From Ignavibacteriota bacterium (GTDB taxonomy: Bacteria; Bacteroidota; Ignavibacteria; SZUA-365): a DNA stretch of 64,000 bases. Shown in pieces: positions 28,265 to 37,268 of this stretch; position 1 is the first letter of the stretch; the number at the start of each line of letters is the position of its first letter. The translations under genes were made by a program, and so were the position numbers. The DNA lies in the NCBI GenBank assembly GCA_016218045.1, contig JACRFB010000059.1:62001-126000 (forward strand), in the 5' to 3' direction. The notes beneath the pieces were generated by a model that worked only from the letters and a program-made list of their open reading frames with translations, did not search any database and was not told the DNA's origin.

Positions 28265-28295
28265 TTGACTTTTACCGGCTTCATCTCTAGTTTCG
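28265..28295 (+). promoter_or_regulatory. Candidate promoter of the 28418-30381 envelope operon
   Basis: TTG (28265-28267), 20 bases, then TAGTTTCG (28288-28295), one base off the TAnnTTTG consensus. It implies a leader of about 120 bases to the first ATG. Confidence 0.5.
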
Positions 28296-28417
28296 CGTTA
28301 AGGTATCCATCGTCCCGCTCAATTTTTACCGCATTTGACACCACGCCGCGGACGGGGCGCGACGCTGACAGGATTCCGGTTTTTTGTTGGACGCACGTGA
28401 AACCACACGAGAGGTGT

Positions 28418-28915
28418 ATGATCAAGCCGCTGTTGAAGGTAATTGCCGCAGGCGCCTGTGCGCTGTGCGCGCTTGTGTCCGCCTCTGCACAAGACGGCTC
28501 GATTGAGCAGTCGTGGGGTCGAGCGGCGAAGGAAAAGTCGTCCCAGTCGGTGGAGCCATTCAAGCCGGCGCCCCAGCGCGAGGTCTATCCCAGTTGGGAG
28601 CGCGGCCGGACGCAGGAGAGTAAAACCTGGCGGTACGCGGATCCCGCGAAGCCGGGTATCGACATGTACAGCAACAACCGCGTGCTCATCGATTCGCTCA
28701 CGAACCTGTTCTGCCTGCCGAGCAGCTACATCCGCTCCCTGCACATGCGCAACGATCTTGCGCGCGGCACGGTGGCGCCGCAGCGCCCGTCGTCGGATTT
28801 CCAGTACAGGAATCTGGGCGCGCAGGAGCGCGCGCCGGGCTCATCGAACGACACACTTGACCAGTTGAACCGCGAACTTCTCCGACTGCTCGAGCAGTGC
28901 ATTTACGGCAACTGA
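28418..28915 (+). CDS. Secreted protein of unknown function
   Basis: 165 aa from ATG 28418, chosen for the signal peptide it creates (KVIAAGACALCALVSASAQ). The mature part is polar and Pro/Arg/Ser rich (SVEPFKPAPQREVYPSWERG, QRPSSDFQYRNLG) with a short helical end (LNRELLRLLEQCIYGN). I do not recognise the family. Two cysteines (in LFCLPSS and EQCIYGN) could form a disulfide in the periplasm. It is the first of three genes in line (gaps 44 and 39 bases), all predicted exported, so they probably work on the same envelope task. Confidence 0.7.
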   Translation: MIKPLLKVIAAGACALCALVSASAQDGSIEQSWGRAAKEKSSQSVEPFKPAPQREVYPSWERGRTQESKTWRYADPAKPGIDMYSNNRVLIDSLTNLFCLPSSYIRSLHMRNDLARGTVAPQRPSSDFQYRNLGAQERAPGSSNDTLDQLNRELLRLLEQCIYGN

Positions 28916-28959
28916 ATCCTCCGACACACGACAACTGACTCACTATCAGGAGCTCACAA

Positions 28960-29373
28960 ATGAAACGGATTGTCCTCCCGGTCCTTCTGATCCTCGGCGC
29001 GCTCGGGCTGTTTTCCGGGTGTACCGGTCCTCTGCCGGATTCCGAAACCAACGGGTGGATCACGTACGAAGTGCGTGACGGCCTTTCCTACAACGAGGCA
29101 TGGATGATCGTGGTCGACGCCCTGCTCACGCGCGGCTACCAGTTCGAGACCCTCTCGAAAGACGACGGCTACATGAAGACCGAGTTCTATCACGAACTCG
29201 TCGAGTCGCAGGGCGTGGAGGCACGCACGCGTATCTCGATCAAATTTACATACGGCCGACGCACCGTGCGCATGAAGGTGGACGAGGAATATATCGTGGG
29301 CTACAAGCAGCCCGGCGTGGATATTCCGAGGATCGCCGATCTGAAGGTCGAATTGCGCGACCGCTTGTTGTAA
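28960..29373 (+). CDS. Lipoprotein of unknown function
   Basis: 137 aa with a lipobox (LGLFSGC, Cys near residue 21), so processed by LspA and anchored in a membrane. The mature domain begins GWITYEVRDGLSYNEAWMIVVDAL and looks alpha/beta (RTRISIKFTYGRRTVRMKVDEEYIVG), similar in feel to small outer membrane lipoprotein domains, but I do not recognise the family. An AGGAG lies 7 bases before the ATG. It is the middle gene of the three-gene envelope operon. Confidence 0.75.
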   Translation: MKRIVLPVLLILGALGLFSGCTGPLPDSETNGWITYEVRDGLSYNEAWMIVVDALLTRGYQFETLSKDDGYMKTEFYHELVESQGVEARTRISIKFTYGRRTVRMKVDEEYIVGYKQPGVDIPRIADLKVELRDRLL

Positions 29374-29412
29374 GAACCGGCTTCCTTCCATTCCACCGCA
29401 CGCGGAGGACAC

Positions 29413-30381
29413 ATGAACATCGTTCACAGGCCTGAACGGCCGGCACGCGTATTGCGCCTGCGCCTCGCCGCGCTCGCATTCGCCGCTGCGTTTTCGGCGC
29501 TCGCGCCGGCGGCTCTCGCGCAGATGCCCGTCGATATCGCGCGCGGACCCATCTCCGATTTCGGGCGCGATCTCACCAGCAGGCGTATTTCGATCTACGG
29601 CGTCGCCCTCGGGATGTCCTGGGGCGAAGCGCGCAGCATACTCGACAGGGCGAGCATTCCGTATATTTTCCAGAAGGGCACCGCTCCTGTCGTGTACCTT
29701 CCCCCGCAGAACTCCAGCTTCTATTTCGTCCTGAACCCGAGTTCCTACGACGTGATCGAAATGGGCATCATCGGTCCCGGCGAGCTCCCCGTCGAAAATC
29801 AGTACCTCTTCGACGCGCAGCGCTGGCGCCTGACCACCGCCCGCGTACAGTTCTTCGGCACGGAAGGCGAATTCATCATCAACGAGGAAGGCGAATCGTA
29901 CAACTTCCCCTTCCAGGGTTTTGTGCTCAAGTACCTCACTCCCGGATCCTTCCGTTTTGTGATGGTGCTGCCGACAAACAAACCGCTGTTGCGCGAAGCA
30001 CCGCCCACGCCGAAGGCCGACGTCCGCATCGAGCCCGAGAGAACTTCGCCGCCACCCGCACGTGTGCAGGAGACGCCTCCGCCGCCCGCCGGCACGCCGC
30101 TCGATGCCTGGATCGACGCCTTCGCCAAGGCGCGCGCGCAGTTCGAGAACCGCGACTACACGGGGGCTCTCGACGCCTTCGCGGAAATCGCCAAACACGC
30201 ACCCGATGCGCTTCTGCGTGTGCGCTCCACCTATTGGATGGGCGAAAGCAATTTCCAGCTCGGTCAGTTCAAGGCCGCCCTGCAGAACTTCCAGACCGTT
30301 CTGAAAGAAACCGATATCGAAACCCTTCGTTCACCCGCCAAACTCATGTCGGAGAAATGCCGGCGTGCGATGAAGGGCTGA
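29413..30381 (+). CDS. Exported protein with C-terminal TPR (YbgF-like) repeats
   Basis: 322 aa with an N-terminal signal peptide (LAALAFAAAFSALAPAALAQ). The middle (about 40-180) is an unrecognised alpha/beta domain starting RISIYGVALGMSWGEARSIL. A Pro-rich linker (PPPARVQETPPPPAG) leads to TPR-type helices (FENRDYTGALDAFAEIAKHAPD, YWMGESNFQLGQFKAALQNFQTVL), like the end of YbgF/CpoB, which coordinate cell-wall synthesis with outer membrane constriction. GGAGG lies before the ATG. Last gene of the operon; a strong hairpin follows. The TPR call is good, the role open. Confidence 0.75.
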   Translation: MNIVHRPERPARVLRLRLAALAFAAAFSALAPAALAQMPVDIARGPISDFGRDLTSRRISIYGVALGMSWGEARSILDRASIPYIFQKGTAPVVYLPPQNSSFYFVLNPSSYDVIEMGIIGPGELPVENQYLFDAQRWRLTTARVQFFGTEGEFIINEEGESYNFPFQGFVLKYLTPGSFRFVMVLPTNKPLLREAPPTPKADVRIEPERTSPPPARVQETPPPPAGTPLDAWIDAFAKARAQFENRDYTGALDAFAEIAKHAPDALLRVRSTYWMGESNFQLGQFKAALQNFQTVLKETDIETLRSPAKLMSEKCRRAMKG

Positions 30382-30398
30382 CAACACGCAGTTTTAAT

Positions 30399-30436
30399 CA
30401 ACACAAAGGGCGCTCGCGAGAGCGCCCTTTGTGTTG
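30399..30436. terminator. 17-bp perfect hairpin with GCGA tetraloop between convergent genes
   Basis: CAACACAAAGGGCGCTC pairs perfectly with GAGCGCCCTTTGTGTTG around a GNRA-type loop (30416-30419). It sits between convergent genes and can end transcripts from both strands. Neither side has a clean U-run, but the stem is very stable. Confidence 0.85.
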
Positions 30437-30451
30437 AATATGATCCCCGTT

Positions 30452-31696
30452 CTACCGCTGGATGAGAAGGCGGCGGACGTGCACCGCATCACCCCCGCGG
30501 AACACGAGGAAATACACTCCCGGCGGCATGCCGCTTGTCGGATAATGAAAGATCGTCGCGCCGTCGCCGAGCGTGCCGTCGAACACGGTGCCGATGAACC
30601 GCCCAAGGCCGTCATAGAGGGCCGCGAAACAGTGACCGCCTCCGGGCATGCTGACAGGGATCGACAGCATGGCATTCGCCGGCTGTGGGTACATCGAACC
30701 GATTTCGAGTTGAGCGAACGCCGGCGTGTCCTCGCGACCCGCCACCCATGTGAGCAGTCGTCCTGCACCGTAATATGTTGGGCCAATCACATACCAACTG
30801 TATTCGTTCTCTACCAGGCCCACTCCACGCACGTATTTCCATCTGAAATCATCTCCTCGGTCGTACGACCAGGCGTAGACAACCAGTGTGTCGGGGGGAT
30901 GGTGCGCGATCGAATCCGGCACGGGAACGAAGCGCAGACACCGTTGACGGGCGTTGTCGCTGTAGGCGGAATATCTGCTCCCGCTGATGGCCAGCTCGGG
31001 CCGACCAGTGGGAGGGCTTGGCGTCCAGAGAAAAAATCTGAGCACTGAATCCACGGTTGAAATCACACACTCGTCTTCCTTCGAGAGCCTGATCCAGGAG
31101 AGCGTATCCCGCACCGTGCGCGTACTGCTGATATGCTCGCGCAGGCGATACATCGTTGCCCCTGCACTGTCGACCACAGCACCCACCGTCATATCGATAT
31201 CGATGGTGTCATGACCGAACATACCGGCGAATTGCGAGGAAGCAAGGTGCCGGTACTTGTACATCACGCCAGGGCGTGGACACATGTACTCCCACAGATC
31301 GATGTGCGCCGCGGGCAGCGCTTCGGCAAGATCGCTCTCGAGTGTGTCGAGCGTCGCACCGGCCGAGTCGCGTACGATGAGGGTGTACTGGTACAGATGC
31401 CCGATCTGCACGTCCGTGTCCCAGAATGCACGGTCCGGCGCGACGGCGATCCATACCGAATCCCCGTCGGGAGCAACAGCCGAGTGACGGCGTATCTCGA
31501 CGGACGTCCATCGAAAATCTTTCTCGAATCCCCATACAACCTGCAGCCGCGCGACCGACGCGCTGCTGCGCGAAGCCACGCGCACCCATCGGTTCGAATC
31601 CGCCGCCATGGGCTGTGCGGACACAGAAATCTGCTCGGCCACTGCGTACAGACAAAAAACACACACCGACACTACCATGCACGAACATCTTTTCAT
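30452..31696 (-). CDS. Secreted T9SS cargo protein of unknown function
   Basis: 414 aa. ATG 31696 is used: GGAG lies 8 bases upstream, and a longer frame would need a TTG start. A signal peptide (MVVSVCVFCLYAVAEQISVSAQ) leads to a beta-rich, Trp-rich mature part that I do not recognise (WRGFEKDFRWTSVEI-like segments, DTLESDLAEALPAA). The C-terminus is a T9SS type A sorting domain (GSMYPQPANAMLSI, YDGLGRFIGTVFDG, GVYFLVFRGG). Predicted surface or secreted. Its gene is isolated between a terminator and the divergent epimerase promoter. Confidence 0.8.
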   Translation of the reverse strand: MKRCSCMVVSVCVFCLYAVAEQISVSAQPMAADSNRWVRVASRSSASVARLQVVWGFEKDFRWTSVEIRRHSAVAPDGDSVWIAVAPDRAFWDTDVQIGHLYQYTLIVRDSAGATLDTLESDLAEALPAAHIDLWEYMCPRPGVMYKYRHLASSQFAGMFGHDTIDIDMTVGAVVDSAGATMYRLREHISSTRTVRDTLSWIRLSKEDECVISTVDSVLRFFLWTPSPPTGRPELAISGSRYSAYSDNARQRCLRFVPVPDSIAHHPPDTLVVYAWSYDRGDDFRWKYVRGVGLVENEYSWYVIGPTYYGAGRLLTWVAGREDTPAFAQLEIGSMYPQPANAMLSIPVSMPGGGHCFAALYDGLGRFIGTVFDGTLGDGATIFHYPTSGMPPGVYFLVFRGGDAVHVRRLLIQR

Positions 31697-31803
31697 AGCA
31701 CACTCCAATACGGGAACGTAGAAAAATAAAACACCGCGTCAAAACCTGTCGCGAGCGCATTGCTGCCCGCCGCTTTTCCAACACGCGCAACCGCCAAAGC
31801 GCC

Positions 31804-31834
31804 TTTTTCTCCCGTGCAAAATCTCGTACTTTTC
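31804..31834 (+). promoter_or_regulatory. Candidate promoter of the epimerase-uvrC operon
   Basis: TTTTT (31804-31808), 18 bases, then TACTTTTC (31827-31834). The same TCGTACTTTTC string stands before gyrA. The leader to the ATG is about 35 bases. Confidence 0.5.
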
Positions 31835-31869
31835 ATGGACATACCGCACCTTTCACAATCGCACACATC

Positions 31870-32277
31870 ATGATTACCCGCATCGCACACATCGGACTCG
31901 CCGTCAAGGATCTCGGATCCGCACAAACCGTTTTTGAAACCCTGCTTGGTTCACACGCCTCGCATGTGCAGCGCGTCGAAGAGCAGAAAGTCGACGTCTC
32001 GAGTTTCCATATCGACGACACCAACATCGAACTCACCTGCGGCATCTCGCCCGACTCTCCCATCTCGAAATTCATCGAGAAACGTGGCGAGGGCATACAT
32101 CACATTGCTTTCGAGACCGACGACATACACGCGGAACTCGCGCGCCTCAAGGCCGCGGGCGTCGCGCTCATCGATCAGGAGCCGCGTATGGGGGCCGACA
32201 ATTATCTCGTGGCCTTCATCCATCCAAAGGCGGCGAACGGTGTGCTCGTCGAAATCAGCCAGAAGGCCGGCGGCTGA
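31870..32277 (+). CDS. mce: Methylmalonyl-CoA epimerase
   Basis: A 135-aa vicinal-oxygen-chelate-fold enzyme that interconverts (2R)- and (2S)-methylmalonyl-CoA in propionate metabolism. The metal ligands fit the family: His in ITRIAHIGLAV, a central His in GEGIHHIAFETDD, and the terminal Glu in GVLVEISQ. IELTCGISPDSPISKFIEKRG is typical. No mutase gene is present in this window; the enzyme probably serves a dispersed pathway. It lies 42 bases before uvrC. Confidence 0.95.
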   Translation: MITRIAHIGLAVKDLGSAQTVFETLLGSHASHVQRVEEQKVDVSSFHIDDTNIELTCGISPDSPISKFIEKRGEGIHHIAFETDDIHAELARLKAAGVALIDQEPRMGADNYLVAFIHPKAANGVLVEISQKAGG

Positions 32278-32319
32278 GCCAACAGCGGCACAGCATGCTC
32301 CAGAGATGAACCACGTCCC

Positions 32320-34308
32320 GTGAGTGCCGAGAGTACAACGCCGGATCAGCGGGAAGAGACCGCACACACGCAGGACACGACGACCTCCGTCGACACCGGC
32401 GGCGGAGGGGACGGAGTCCGCGTGCTCCCCGATCCCCTGCCCGCCAAACTCGAACACCTGCCCGCGACGCCCGGCGTCTATTTATTCCGCAACACGCGCG
32501 GCGAGGTGATCTATGTCGGCAAGGCCAAAAGCCTCCGGCCGCGCGTGCGCTCGTATTTCCACGAGCGGGGTCCGGTGGACGCAAAAAAGGATGTCCTTGT
32601 CTCAAAAATCGCCGACCTCGACGTGCTCGTCACCGATTCGGAAGTCGAGGCGCTGCTGCTCGAGAACAATCTGATCAAGGAGCACAATCCGCGCTACAAC
32701 ATCCGGTTGAAGGACGATAAAAGTTATCCGTACATCGTGGTGACGAACGAACCGTATCCGCGGGTGTTTCCGACACGTGTCGTGCGCCGCGACGGCTCGC
32801 GCTACTACGGCCCGTACAGCGACGTGAAGGCGATGCATCTCATGCTGCGCACCATCCGCGGCATCTTTCCCATCCGCAGTTGCGACTACCACCTCGACGA
32901 CGAGATCGTCGAACGGCGCAAGGTGGCACTGTGCCTCGACTACCACATACAGAAGTGCGAGGGGCCCTGCCAGGCGCTTGTGGCGCGTGAAGACTACGCG
33001 GCGATGATCGCGCAGGTCGAGCAGCTTCTGAAGGGTAAAACACGCGCCTTGCGCGGTCTGCTCGAGGACGAGATGACGCGCTGCGCCGAGGCACTGGCGT
33101 TCGAGAAGGCGGCCGCGCTGCGCAACCGTATCATGGCGCTGCAGAAGTATCAGGACCGCCAGAAGGTCGCTATGGCCGACTTCTCCGACCGCGACCTGCT
33201 CGCCGTCGCATCGTCGGGTCCCGATGCAGTGGGTTTGGTGTTCCGCGTGCGCGACGGCAAAATCGTCGGCAAACAGCACTATACCTTCACCGGCGCCGAG
33301 TACGAAAGCGACGAGGAAATCCTCGAGCACGTGTTCCAGACTTACTACGGCACCACTCTCGACATTCCTCCCGAAGTCCTGCTTCCGTCCGAGACCGAAA
33401 ACCTCGACGGCCTGCTCGCCTGGGTCCGCACACGCGCCGGTATGGCTGTGACGGCCTCTGTGCCCAAAATCGGGGACAAGGCCAAGCTCATGCGCATGTG
33501 CGCAGCCAACGCGCGTTTCCTGCTCGACGAGCTGTTGGTGCAGAAGTACAAGAGCGACGCGTTTACTCCCAAGTCCGTCACCGCCCTGCAAAAGGATCTG
33601 CGCCTGCACACAGCGCCGCGGCGTATCGAGTGTTTCGACATCTCGCATTTTCAGGGCGCGGAAACGGTGGCGTCGATGGTCTCCTTCCTCGATGGCAAGG
33701 CCAGAAAAAGCGAATATCGGAAGTACAAGATCGAAACGGTGGAAGGAGTCGATGATTTTGCGAGCATGCGCGAAGTGGTACGTCGCCGCTACACGCGTGT
33801 GCTGGAGGAAAAACACCCGCTCCCCGACCTCATCGTCATCGACGGTGGAAAGGGGCAGTTGTCGAGCGCGGTGGAGGTCCTTCGCGAACTCGGACTTGCA
33901 TCGCAGCCCGTGATCGGTCTCGCAAAACGCCTCGAGGAGGTCTTTGTGCCGGGCGACAGTCTGCCGCTCAACATCCCCAAGACCTCGCCCGGACTCGCGC
34001 TTCTGCAGCGTGTGCGCGACGAGGCGCACCGCTTCGCCGTCACATACCATCGCGCGCGCAGGAGCAAGGCGACATTGCAGACGGAACTCGAGGAGATCGA
34101 CGGCGTGGGCACCGCGCGCGCACGCGACCTGCTCGAGAAACTCGGCTCCGTGCGGGCCGTCGAACAGGCCTCGCTCGAGGATATCGCCGCAGTCGTCGGT
34201 TGGAGCGCCGCGCGAAACGTCCATGTCTTTTTTCACCCAGACGAGGACCCGGACGCGGGCCTCGACTCAGCAGCTTCGCTCGCCGAAGACGAAAGGCCGG
34301 AGTCATGA
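32320..34308 (+). CDS. uvrC: UvrABC system protein C
   Basis: A 662-aa nucleotide excision repair endonuclease that makes both incisions around a UvrB-bound lesion. The start is GTG 32320. The 40-residue N-terminal extension (DTTTSVDTGGGG) is absent in E. coli. Domains: GIY-YIG nuclease (GVYLFRNTRGEVIYVGKAKSLR, about 50-130), UVR segment (EDEMTRCAEALAFEKAAALRNR), RNase H-like C-terminal nuclease (CFDISHFQGAETVASMV, DLIVIDGGKGQLSSA) and helix-hairpin-helix repeats (IDGVGTARARDLLEKLG). Its stop overlaps the next start (ATGA). Confidence 0.97.
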   Translation: MSAESTTPDQREETAHTQDTTTSVDTGGGGDGVRVLPDPLPAKLEHLPATPGVYLFRNTRGEVIYVGKAKSLRPRVRSYFHERGPVDAKKDVLVSKIADLDVLVTDSEVEALLLENNLIKEHNPRYNIRLKDDKSYPYIVVTNEPYPRVFPTRVVRRDGSRYYGPYSDVKAMHLMLRTIRGIFPIRSCDYHLDDEIVERRKVALCLDYHIQKCEGPCQALVAREDYAAMIAQVEQLLKGKTRALRGLLEDEMTRCAEALAFEKAAALRNRIMALQKYQDRQKVAMADFSDRDLLAVASSGPDAVGLVFRVRDGKIVGKQHYTFTGAEYESDEEILEHVFQTYYGTTLDIPPEVLLPSETENLDGLLAWVRTRAGMAVTASVPKIGDKAKLMRMCAANARFLLDELLVQKYKSDAFTPKSVTALQKDLRLHTAPRRIECFDISHFQGAETVASMVSFLDGKARKSEYRKYKIETVEGVDDFASMREVVRRRYTRVLEEKHPLPDLIVIDGGKGQLSSAVEVLRELGLASQPVIGLAKRLEEVFVPGDSLPLNIPKTSPGLALLQRVRDEAHRFAVTYHRARRSKATLQTELEEIDGVGTARARDLLEKLGSVRAVEQASLEDIAAVVGWSAARNVHVFFHPDEDPDAGLDSAASLAEDERPES

Positions 34309-35408
34309 AGTCGATCGCGCACACTGTGACGACGCGCGAACACATCCCGGCGCGCCTGCGGAACATTCCGACAAGGCCGCGCCCCCTGTTCATGGTCGTA
34401 CTGCTCGCGGGGTTTGTATTCCCTTGCGCGGCACAGCGCCTCGACGATCCGCGCGTGACGGAACTCGTCAAGCGCGGCATTGAGATGGCGGGACACCAGC
34501 GCTACAGCGAGGCGCGCGCCATCTTCGACGAGGTTATACGGACTGCGCCCGAGCATCCAGCCGGATATCTCAACAAGGCGATCCTCCTGGAGGTGATGTC
34601 CCTGGACTTTGAAACACCCGTTCCTCAACCGGAATTCGACCGGCTGCTCGAGAAGACCGAATCCCTCTGTGAACGAATCCTCGAAAAAAACGAACGCTCG
34701 GTCGACGGACTCTATTTCATGGGCATGGTGCACAGCTATATCGCGTATTACAAGTTTCGCGACGGCGAGAACTGGTTGAGCGGGCTGCGGCACGGCTTTA
34801 TCGCGAACGGGTACCTCGAGGACTGTCTCGCTTTGCATCCAGGGCACCTCGACGCGCTGACATCGCTTGGCACGTACAAGTACTGGAAGAGCAAAAAAAT
34901 GTCATTTCTGACCTGGACACCCTTTGTCGACGACGAATCGATCGCGGGCATCGACTACCTCCGTCTCGCGGAACGTGCCCCGACCACAGGCGCCCAGGCC
35001 TCGAATTCCCTCATCTGGATCTACATCGAGGAGGAGAGGTTTACGGACGCGATTCGCACCGCTCAGACTGTGCTGCGCAAATATCCGGCAAACCGGCTTT
35101 TTCTGTGGGGACTGGCTTCAGCCGCGGAGCGGAAGGGTGACCTGCGCCTGGCCATCGAGGCCTACCGGCGAATTCTCGCGAGTATCGACAAGGAGGTGCT
35201 GGAGCGCCGGTACATTGAAATCCAGGCCCGCGCGAAAATTGCGCGGCATTCCTTCCAGATTGGTGAAAAGGACGTGGCAGCGACCGAATGCGCATGGGTC
35301 CTTGCCAATGCACGGGTCAATTCCGCCGAATTTACACCCGACGGAGCGTCGCGTATTAAAAAGCGCGTAGCCGATATGGAAAAACTTCGGACCGAGCTAA
35401 AAAAATAA
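34305..35408 (+). CDS. Exported TPR-repeat protein of unknown function
   Basis: 367 aa from ATG 34305 (overlapping the uvrC stop). A signal peptide (RPLFMVVLLAGFVFPCAAQ) lies after about 25 polar residues. TPR-type helical pairs follow: VKRGIEMAGHQRYSEARAIF, RLLEKTESLCERILEKN, IYIEEERFTDAIRTAQTVL, SAAERKGDLRLAIEAYRRIL. The exported location is inferred. The link with uvrC is only by position. Similar periplasmic TPR proteins act as scaffolds in envelope assembly; no specific family is recognised. Confidence 0.8.
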   Translation: MKSIAHTVTTREHIPARLRNIPTRPRPLFMVVLLAGFVFPCAAQRLDDPRVTELVKRGIEMAGHQRYSEARAIFDEVIRTAPEHPAGYLNKAILLEVMSLDFETPVPQPEFDRLLEKTESLCERILEKNERSVDGLYFMGMVHSYIAYYKFRDGENWLSGLRHGFIANGYLEDCLALHPGHLDALTSLGTYKYWKSKKMSFLTWTPFVDDESIAGIDYLRLAERAPTTGAQASNSLIWIYIEEERFTDAIRTAQTVLRKYPANRLFLWGLASAAERKGDLRLAIEAYRRILASIDKEVLERRYIEIQARAKIARHSFQIGEKDVAATECAWVLANARVNSAEFTPDGASRIKKRVADMEKLRTELKK

Positions 35409-35469
35409 TCCGAGGAATTCAGCAAATGATCGCCGATGCGCCTATTTGGGAGTATAGGGATCTCTTAAA

Positions 35470-35511
35470 AGATGCGGTTGCACGACGACACTCTCTCGCG
35501 CAACCGCATCT
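35470..35511. terminator. 12-bp hairpin after the uvrC-TPR operon
   Basis: AGATGCGGTTGC pairs with GCAACCGCATCT around an 18-base loop. It lies 62 bases after the stop of the TPR gene and about 180 bases before the next start, so it probably ends the uvrC transcript or forms part of the following leader. There is no U-tract. Confidence 0.5.
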
Positions 35512-35690
35512 CCATTGCCGCGTGTCCAGAAAAACCGTCAAAGATGCCACCGGTGCCACCGCATGAGCAGGCGTCCCTCGCCGTATTCACGTTGCGTACG
35601 GGCCGTGTCACTCTCGAGCGCGGCGCCGCGGCGTGTGTCCGGTTATGGACGCAACGGAACATTTCCCCTTCATCCAATGGTTCTTCCTGT

Positions 35691-36602
35691 ATGAGACACA
35701 GCACGAAAATATCCCGCTTCGCGGTATGTCTTCTCGTCGGCACGCTGCTCCCGTGCCTGTTTGTATTCGCCACGCGTCCGGGCGAGACCGTGGAATCGGG
35801 TTCCGAGCGCACTGTTCGTGCGCGGCTTGTCTCGGAAACGAACGACGCATCGCGGCCGTTCGCGGTGGGAATACGTTTCAGTATCGCCGACCACTGGTAT
35901 TTGTATTGGAAAAATCCCGGTGATGCGGGGTTGCCGATAGACGTGCAATGGAATCTTCCGAAGGGTTTTACGGCCGATCCAATCTCCTTTCCCGTCCCGA
36001 AGAAGAAAATGGCCGATGATGCCCTCTGCTACATCTACGAAAAGGATGTGGTGCTGATGACGACCATCCGCCCACCCGCGGACTATATGCCAGGCACTCC
36101 CGTCCGTATCACGGCGTATCTCGACTGGCTCGTCTGCAAGGAGCGTTGCGTGCGTGGCGGCGATACAGTGTCACTGACCCTCGGCTCCATTCCTGACGAT
36201 CGCATCGCCGCATCACGCGCCCTTCTTGGCGCAACCTGGGCCGCGCTTCCGCGCCCTCTTTCAACACAAAAGGCCCTCGCGGCATCCGCCACGATGGTAC
36301 GGCACTCGCGCGACAGCGTGCTTGTACTCGTCGCCGTTGCCGGGAAAGGTGCCTCCGAGAACACCGACTTCTTCCCCATAATACCGGACGATTTTGTCCT
36401 GAATTATGCCGCAATACGTGGTGGCCGCGGGAGCTTCCGCATCCCGCTCCTCGCGGCGACGCCCGAGGCACAGTTGTCCCGCCTCGAGGGGCTGCTCGTT
36501 GTCGGGAACCGCGGCTTTGAGGTCTCAATCCCCGTCCGCGGCGCGGATGGCTCCGACTCGATTTCCCCCATTTCATCACCAACAGATACGAGGAAAAAAT
36601 GA
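35691..36602 (+). CDS. DsbD N-terminal-domain-like exported protein
   Basis: 303 aa from ATG 35691, chosen for its signal peptide (RFAVCLLVGTLLPCLFVFA). The mature domain resembles the DsbD/DipZ N-terminal domain: DHWYLYWKNPGDAGLPIDV and WLVCKERCVRGG with a C-x3-C pair, where DsbD-N has its redox cysteines. The transmembrane and thioredoxin parts of full DsbD are absent. The next gene, overlapping by 4 bases, encodes a thioredoxin-fold protein, so the pair probably forms a periplasmic thiol-redox unit. The domain call is good; electron source is unknown. Confidence 0.78.
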   Translation: MRHSTKISRFAVCLLVGTLLPCLFVFATRPGETVESGSERTVRARLVSETNDASRPFAVGIRFSIADHWYLYWKNPGDAGLPIDVQWNLPKGFTADPISFPVPKKKMADDALCYIYEKDVVLMTTIRPPADYMPGTPVRITAYLDWLVCKERCVRGGDTVSLTLGSIPDDRIAASRALLGATWAALPRPLSTQKALAASATMVRHSRDSVLVLVAVAGKGASENTDFFPIIPDDFVLNYAAIRGGRGSFRIPLLAATPEAQLSRLEGLLVVGNRGFEVSIPVRGADGSDSISPISSPTDTRKK

Positions 36603-37213
36603 TGTTCCGCTTATATATTCTGGCGCTCCTGTTTATTGCGTCGGGCACGGCCCTGGCCGTCGCCCCCGGCGGTGCGCCGTCCGCAACCAAGGCGCCTCAG
36701 TTCTCGCTTACCGATACCGATGGAAAAGTCCATTCCCTTGCGGACTACAAAGGCAAAACCATCGTGCTCGAGTGGACCAATCCCAACTGCCCGTTCGTGG
36801 TGCGTCACTACGAAAAGGGCGGCATGCAGACGCTGCAGAGGGATTACACCGCCAAAGGAATCGTCTGGCTCGGTCTCAACTCCACCCATGAAGGGCATAA
36901 GGACTTTCTGGCCAACGCCGAACTGAAGGACCGCTACACCGCGTGGGAAGCGGCAATGACGGCGGTGCTCGTCGACAAAGACGGCACTGTCGGGCGCGAG
37001 TTTGGGGCAAAAACGACACCGCACATTTTCATCATCGACGGCGACATGAACATAGTGTACGCTGGCGCGGTCGACGACGATCCGCGCGGTTCCAATCCGG
37101 TCGCGGAGCGCACGATATACGTGCGCCAAGTTCTCGACGCGCTGCTCGCCGGTCAGCCCGCTCCTCTCTCTTCCACCAAGCCCTACGGCTGTTCGGTGAA
37201 ATACGGCAGTTGA
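36599..37213 (+). CDS. Exported thioredoxin-fold (peroxiredoxin-like) protein
   Basis: 204 aa. A signal peptide (LYILALLFIASGTALAVA) precedes a redoxin domain: APQFSLTDTDGKVHSLADYKGK, VLEWTNPNCPFVVRHYEKG, and TTPHIFIIDGDMNIVYAG. The active-site segment has a single Cys (N-C-P-F) rather than CxxC, like peroxiredoxin-type redoxins. The start overlaps the DsbD-N-like gene stop (ATGA), which suggests they work as a pair in periplasmic thiol chemistry. Substrate unknown. A strong terminator follows. Confidence 0.88.
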   Translation: MMFRLYILALLFIASGTALAVAPGGAPSATKAPQFSLTDTDGKVHSLADYKGKTIVLEWTNPNCPFVVRHYEKGGMQTLQRDYTAKGIVWLGLNSTHEGHKDFLANAELKDRYTAWEAAMTAVLVDKDGTVGREFGAKTTPHIFIIDGDMNIVYAGAVDDDPRGSNPVAERTIYVRQVLDALLAGQPAPLSSTKPYGCSVKYGS

Positions 37214-37268
37214 TAGGTTGTACGGCTCGCGGCGTCACGTGCGTCTCGGGTCTTGAATCTGAAACACA

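Noticed and set aside
31870-32277. Methylmalonyl-CoA pathway cluster
   Set aside because: No mutase or carboxylase genes are adjacent; the epimerase stands next to uvrC only.
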